NCBI RefSeq assembly: GCF_029227915.1
Contig: NC_079876.1
Location: 10,976,001 to 11,036,000, forward strand
Source: Hydractinia symbiolongicarpus
Lineage: Eukaryota > Cnidaria > Hydrozoa > Anthoathecata > Hydractiniidae
Length of the DNA: 60,000 bases
Direction: 5' to 3'
Part shown: positions 59,851 through 60,000 of the stretch, piece after piece
How the letters are laid out: each line of letters starts with the position of its first letter
Numbering within the stretch: the stretch's first letter is position 1
Translations under genes and position numbers: made by a program
The notes under the pieces: model-generated
Told to the model about the DNA's origin: nothing
Databases searched by the model: none
Seen by the model: the letters and a program-made list of their open reading frames with translations, nothing else

Positions 59851-60000
59851 AAAAATAAAGTCATTAGTTTATTTGTAAGAAGCTCTTTAAAATTAAAAGG
59901 TACGTGCAAAATGTCTTAACTTAATTCTATGCTTTTTCTGCAGTAACAGTACCAAAGAAACTCTGATGATTTTCCTGTTGAAATTTTGTATCAAAATATT

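Overview
This is animal nuclear DNA. Its genes are split into small exons with GT-AG introns, it is strongly AT-rich, and it is full of microsatellites, tRNA-derived SINE-like repeats, non-LTR retrotransposon pieces and DNA transposons. A single-exon DEG/ENaC channel gene and the overall repeat style suggest a cnidarian, possibly a hydrozoan; that is an inference and no marker gene settles it. Few real exons are long open frames, so most were found by reading for conserved peptides and checking that splice phases agree.

Layout. 1-7.2 kb: SINE copies (1-298 and 6548-6860), decayed minisatellites, a tRNA-like pseudogene, and an intact DEG/ENaC-type channel gene (3686-5056, +). 7.2-33.0 kb, minus strand: a gene for translation factor eIF2D, 13 exons recovered with every junction in phase; the 3' end lies further left. 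Its intron between exons 7 and 8 is about 16.8 kb and almost all mobile DNA. 34.3-36.2 kb, minus strand: a LEPROT/Vps55-type membrane-trafficking protein, six exons, only the tiny first exon missing. 37.0-42.4 kb: a decayed piggyBac transposase locus rearranged by a 344-bp and a 1,871-bp tandem duplication. 44.1-48.0 kb: a LINE 3' end, a broken PHD-like finger, a decayed Kolobok-like transposase (+), and a convergent P2X7-ballast-like ORF (-). 50.3-51.3 kb: a 979-bp inverted-repeat element with a 6-bp target duplication. 52.1-54.4 kb: a SINE, a decayed LINE reverse transcriptase and an 18-bp minisatellite. 55.7-60 kb, minus strand: six C-terminal exons of a TRPML (mucolipin) channel.

The most interesting object lies inside eIF2D intron 7. 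Two large elements stand head to tail, A (13390-22190) and B (22317-27260), separated and flanked by (AAAT)n arrays. A carries a spliced gene with a Cys/His zinc-finger-like exon and a Crypton-like tyrosine recombinase, broken by a 4-bp TAAC duplication. B keeps only a homologue of that gene's last coding segment. Both have a dense array of a heptamer at the 5' end, including palindromic pairs, and four spaced copies at the 3' end. In A the heptamer is GCTCCCG at essentially every site; in B it is GTTCCCG at every site. Order and spacing are conserved. This looks like a recombinase element with family-specific terminal recognition sites, B being a non-autonomous relative.

The host genes (channels, a translation factor, a trafficking protein) have no evident common pathway.
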